Of a stretch of DNA of 6,455 bases, positions 4,943-6,455 are shown piece by piece. The DNA lies in NCBI GenBank assembly GCA_007127425.1, contig SKZJ01000025.1, forward strand, positions 1-6,455. The letters run 5' to 3'. Source of the DNA: Wenzhouxiangella sp. (lineage in GTDB: Bacteria > Pseudomonadota > Gammaproteobacteria > Xanthomonadales > Wenzhouxiangellaceae). Position numbers and translations under genes: made by a program. Position 1 is the stretch's first letter, and every line of letters starts with the position of its first letter. Below the pieces are notes generated by a model. That model did no database searches. It saw only the letters and a list, made by a program, of their open reading frames with translations, and was not told where the DNA came from.

Positions 4943-6310
4943 ATGTTTGTCGAAACGATCAAGACCGATGGGCTGGCCCACTTGTCCTACGTGGTCGGTG
5001 ATGGTATCGAGGCCGCGGTGATCGATCCACGGCGAGATATCGTGCTGTATGAAGAGATCGCGCAGAAACACGGCGTCGCCATCAAACATATCTTCGAAAC
5101 CCACCGCAACGAAGATCTTGTGACCGGCTCGGAAGACCTTGCAAGGCGCACTGGCGCGATCGTGCTGCGCGGAACAACGGATGAATACGACGTGCCCTAT
5201 GCCAAGGCGGTCCGCGAGGGTACGCGAGTCAAGCTGGGCGAGGCAAGCCTGACGGTTCTTGAAACGCCGGGTCACACGCTGGATTCCATCTCCATCGTCC
5301 TGCGCCATACCGAGACGGGAGACAGCCCTCTCGGCGTGTTCACCGGCGATGCGCTCTTCGTCAACGATGTCGGGCGCACCGATTTTTACCCTGGTCGGGA
5401 CGAAGAGGTCGCCGGTCTTCTTTATGGCAGCCTGCACGAAAAGCTCCTGCCGCTCGGCGATCAAACGATCATCTATCCCGCCCACGGAGCCGGCTCGGTC
5501 TGCGGGCAGGGCATGGCGAACCGGGACTTTTCCACGATCGGCTATGAAAAGGCGCACAGTTCGCGCCTCGCGCTCTCGAGGTCTGACTTCATCAAGGCCA
5601 AGACTGAGGAGCATCACGACAAGCCACCCTATTTCAGGAAGATGGAGGAGATCAACGCCTCGACCGGCCCCGGTCTGGATCTCGATGTGAGAAAGCCCGC
5701 CCCGATGGGCGTGGAAGACTTTGCGCATAAGCTGGAAAGTGGGCTGATCGCGGTCGATCTCAGGATGGCGGAGAGTTTCTCAGGCGGGCACGTGCTCGGG
5801 TCGCTTTCTCTGCCGGCGGACATGCTCACTTCTTTTGCCGGGTGGCTTTTGCCTTATGACAAGCCGCTCGGCCTCATCGCCGCGAGCCCGGAGCAAGCCG
5901 AGCGTGCAACGCGCGACCTGGTGTTGGCCTACCTGCTTGCGATCCCGAGCGCCTGGGACCGGGAAGTCCGTGATTGGGCCATTGGACTTCGAACGTACCC
6001 CCTGGTCGCCGTTGCTGCCTGTGACTACACGCTGATCGGCTTTTCGGTACTGGATTCGGACGATGCACAGGCTCGAATCATGCAGGGCCTCATTACCGGT
6101 ATTGGATTCATCGGTGGCGGAGCGATTCTCAAGGGGCGCGGCAGCGTGGAGGGCACGGCCACGGCGGCCAGCCTTTGGGCAACCGGTGCGATAGGACTGT
6201 CGGTCGCCTCCCATCGGTTCGAGATTGCGATCCTTATCAGCCTCATGACTTTCTTGACGCTGCGCTACCTCAAGCCCTTGATGCATTCATCCAAAACTTC
6301 TGTGAGATGA
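4943..6310 (+). CDS. Chimeric protein: MBL-fold persulfide-dioxygenase-like domain + partial rhodanese-like segment + MgtC/SapB membrane domain
   Basis: This is one 455-codon frame, with ATG preceded by GAGGAAA 7 nt upstream. Residues 1-200 are a metallo-beta-lactamase fold: ETHRNEDLVTGS (52-63), TPGHTLDS (108-115), FTGDALFVNDVGRTDF (133-148), PAHGAGSVCG (179-188). His54, His111 and Asp136 match the iron ligands of ETHE1-type persulfide dioxygenases. The second histidine of the usual HxHxDH is Asn56 and the last is Leu59, and an HRNED form is, as I recall, normal in one MBL-rhodanese subfamily. Residues 225-327 look like the linker and first part of a rhodanese-like domain, with no catalytic cysteine. 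Residues 328-447 are MgtC/SapB-like: WDRE, GLRTYPLVAVAAC, QGLITGIGFIGGGAILKG, GTATAASLWATGAIGLSV. The rhodanese end and the MgtC start are both missing, so this looks like a fusion near base 5921. It is unclear whether it is functional. Confidence 0.85.
   Translation: MFVETIKTDGLAHLSYVVGDGIEAAVIDPRRDIVLYEEIAQKHGVAIKHIFETHRNEDLVTGSEDLARRTGAIVLRGTTDEYDVPYAKAVREGTRVKLGEASLTVLETPGHTLDSISIVLRHTETGDSPLGVFTGDALFVNDVGRTDFYPGRDEEVAGLLYGSLHEKLLPLGDQTIIYPAHGAGSVCGQGMANRDFSTIGYEKAHSSRLALSRSDFIKAKTEEHHDKPPYFRKMEEINASTGPGLDLDVRKPAPMGVEDFAHKLESGLIAVDLRMAESFSGGHVLGSLSLPADMLTSFAGWLLPYDKPLGLIAASPEQAERATRDLVLAYLLAIPSAWDREVRDWAIGLRTYPLVAVAACDYTLIGFSVLDSDDAQARIMQGLITGIGFIGGGAILKGRGSVEGTATAASLWATGAIGLSVASHRFEIAILISLMTFLTLRYLKPLMHSSKTSVR
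5915..5930 (+). other. Junction between rhodanese-like and MgtC/SapB parts
   Basis: The protein sequence switches from the rhodanese-like PEQAERATRDLV to the MgtC-like LAYLLAIPSAWDRE at about residue 327. There is no stop, ribosome site or linker between them, and the frame is preserved. MgtC-type proteins normally carry extra hydrophobic residues before this point to complete the first membrane helix, and only about 10 remain here. The exact breakpoint cannot be set without intact parents. Confidence 0.6.
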
Positions 6311-6455
6311 CAGGCCGGTGCAGGCTGGCAACGCGTGTTCCTCAATCAGCCTTAGTGTGGTACCGAACATACCAGCGGCAGGCGATTGGCTAGCCTGTCT
6401 TGCAAGATAGCTCAATCAATCTGGGGGCCCTAATCCTCAAGGGGAACTGAGGGGG
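6311..6455. other. Gene-free tail with small palindromes
   Basis: No reading frame with recognisable content lies here. Visible structures are CAGGC-N9-GCCTG (6379-6397), the perfect 10-bp palindrome TCTTGCAAGA (6398-6407), and CCTCA-N8-TGAGG (6435-6452). None is followed by a uridine run, so none is a clear terminator. An insertion-sequence edge or regulatory region of the next gene is possible, but nothing decides it. Confidence 0.35.

Noticed and set aside
4925..5728. 267-codon open frame on the minus strand opposite the MBL domain
   Set aside because: The plus strand carries clear MBL motifs and a ribosome site; the minus-strand translation has no recognisable domain and is a GC-driven shadow.
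5921..6310. Separate mgtC gene starting at GTG 5921
   Set aside because: No ribosome site precedes it, the first membrane helix would be incomplete, and the frame is continuous with the upstream domain.
6421..6455. tRNA or rRNA fragment at the G-rich window end
   Set aside because: No cloverleaf arms or conserved rRNA sequence can be recognised; only a short CCTCA/TGAGG stem is present.

Overview
The window is a stretch of bacterial chromosome of moderately high GC content. The protein families point to a Gram-negative proteobacterium, but no marker fixes a genus. There are no rRNA or tRNA genes, CRISPR arrays, transposases or phage genes that I can recognise.

Layout. (1) Plus strand, 1-895: the 3' half of a bacterial archaeo-eukaryotic release-factor-like gene (baeRF3 type), then 11 nt later a short HPF/RaiA-type ribosome hibernation gene. 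Both products are expected to act on ribosomes. (2) Minus strand, 3370 down to 932: a fused alpha/beta-hydrolase/LuxR regulator, a membrane methanethiol S-methyltransferase (MddA, which makes dimethyl sulfide), and a RidA-family protein lacking the catalytic arginine. The gap between regulator and mddA holds a 14-bp palindrome, a repeated TGGGACAA element and a plausible promoter, so it looks like a control region. (3) A 213-nt divergent intergenic region (3371-3583) with inverted repeats. (4) Plus strand, 3584-4899: a YqcI/YcgG (GntA-like) heme N-hydroxylase-family gene overlapping a DUF1989 (urea-carboxylase-associated) gene. This looks like a two-gene unit acting on a guanidino, urea-like or amino-acid nitrogen compound. 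(5) Plus strand, 4943-6310: one open reading frame that joins a metallo-beta-lactamase/persulfide-dioxygenase-like domain and a truncated, cysteine-less rhodanese-like segment to a nearly complete MgtC/SapB membrane domain. (6) A 145-nt gene-free tail with small palindromes.

How the parts may fit together. The minus-strand cluster reads as a ligand-sensing regulator controlling volatile sulfur methylation. The plus-strand pair reads as a small nitrogen-oxidation module. The 455-residue chimera is the most anomalous object: either a recent deletion or recombination fusion, or an assembly junction. No link between the sulfur-related genes (mddA and the persulfide-dioxygenase-like domain) can be shown from the sequence beyond proximity.
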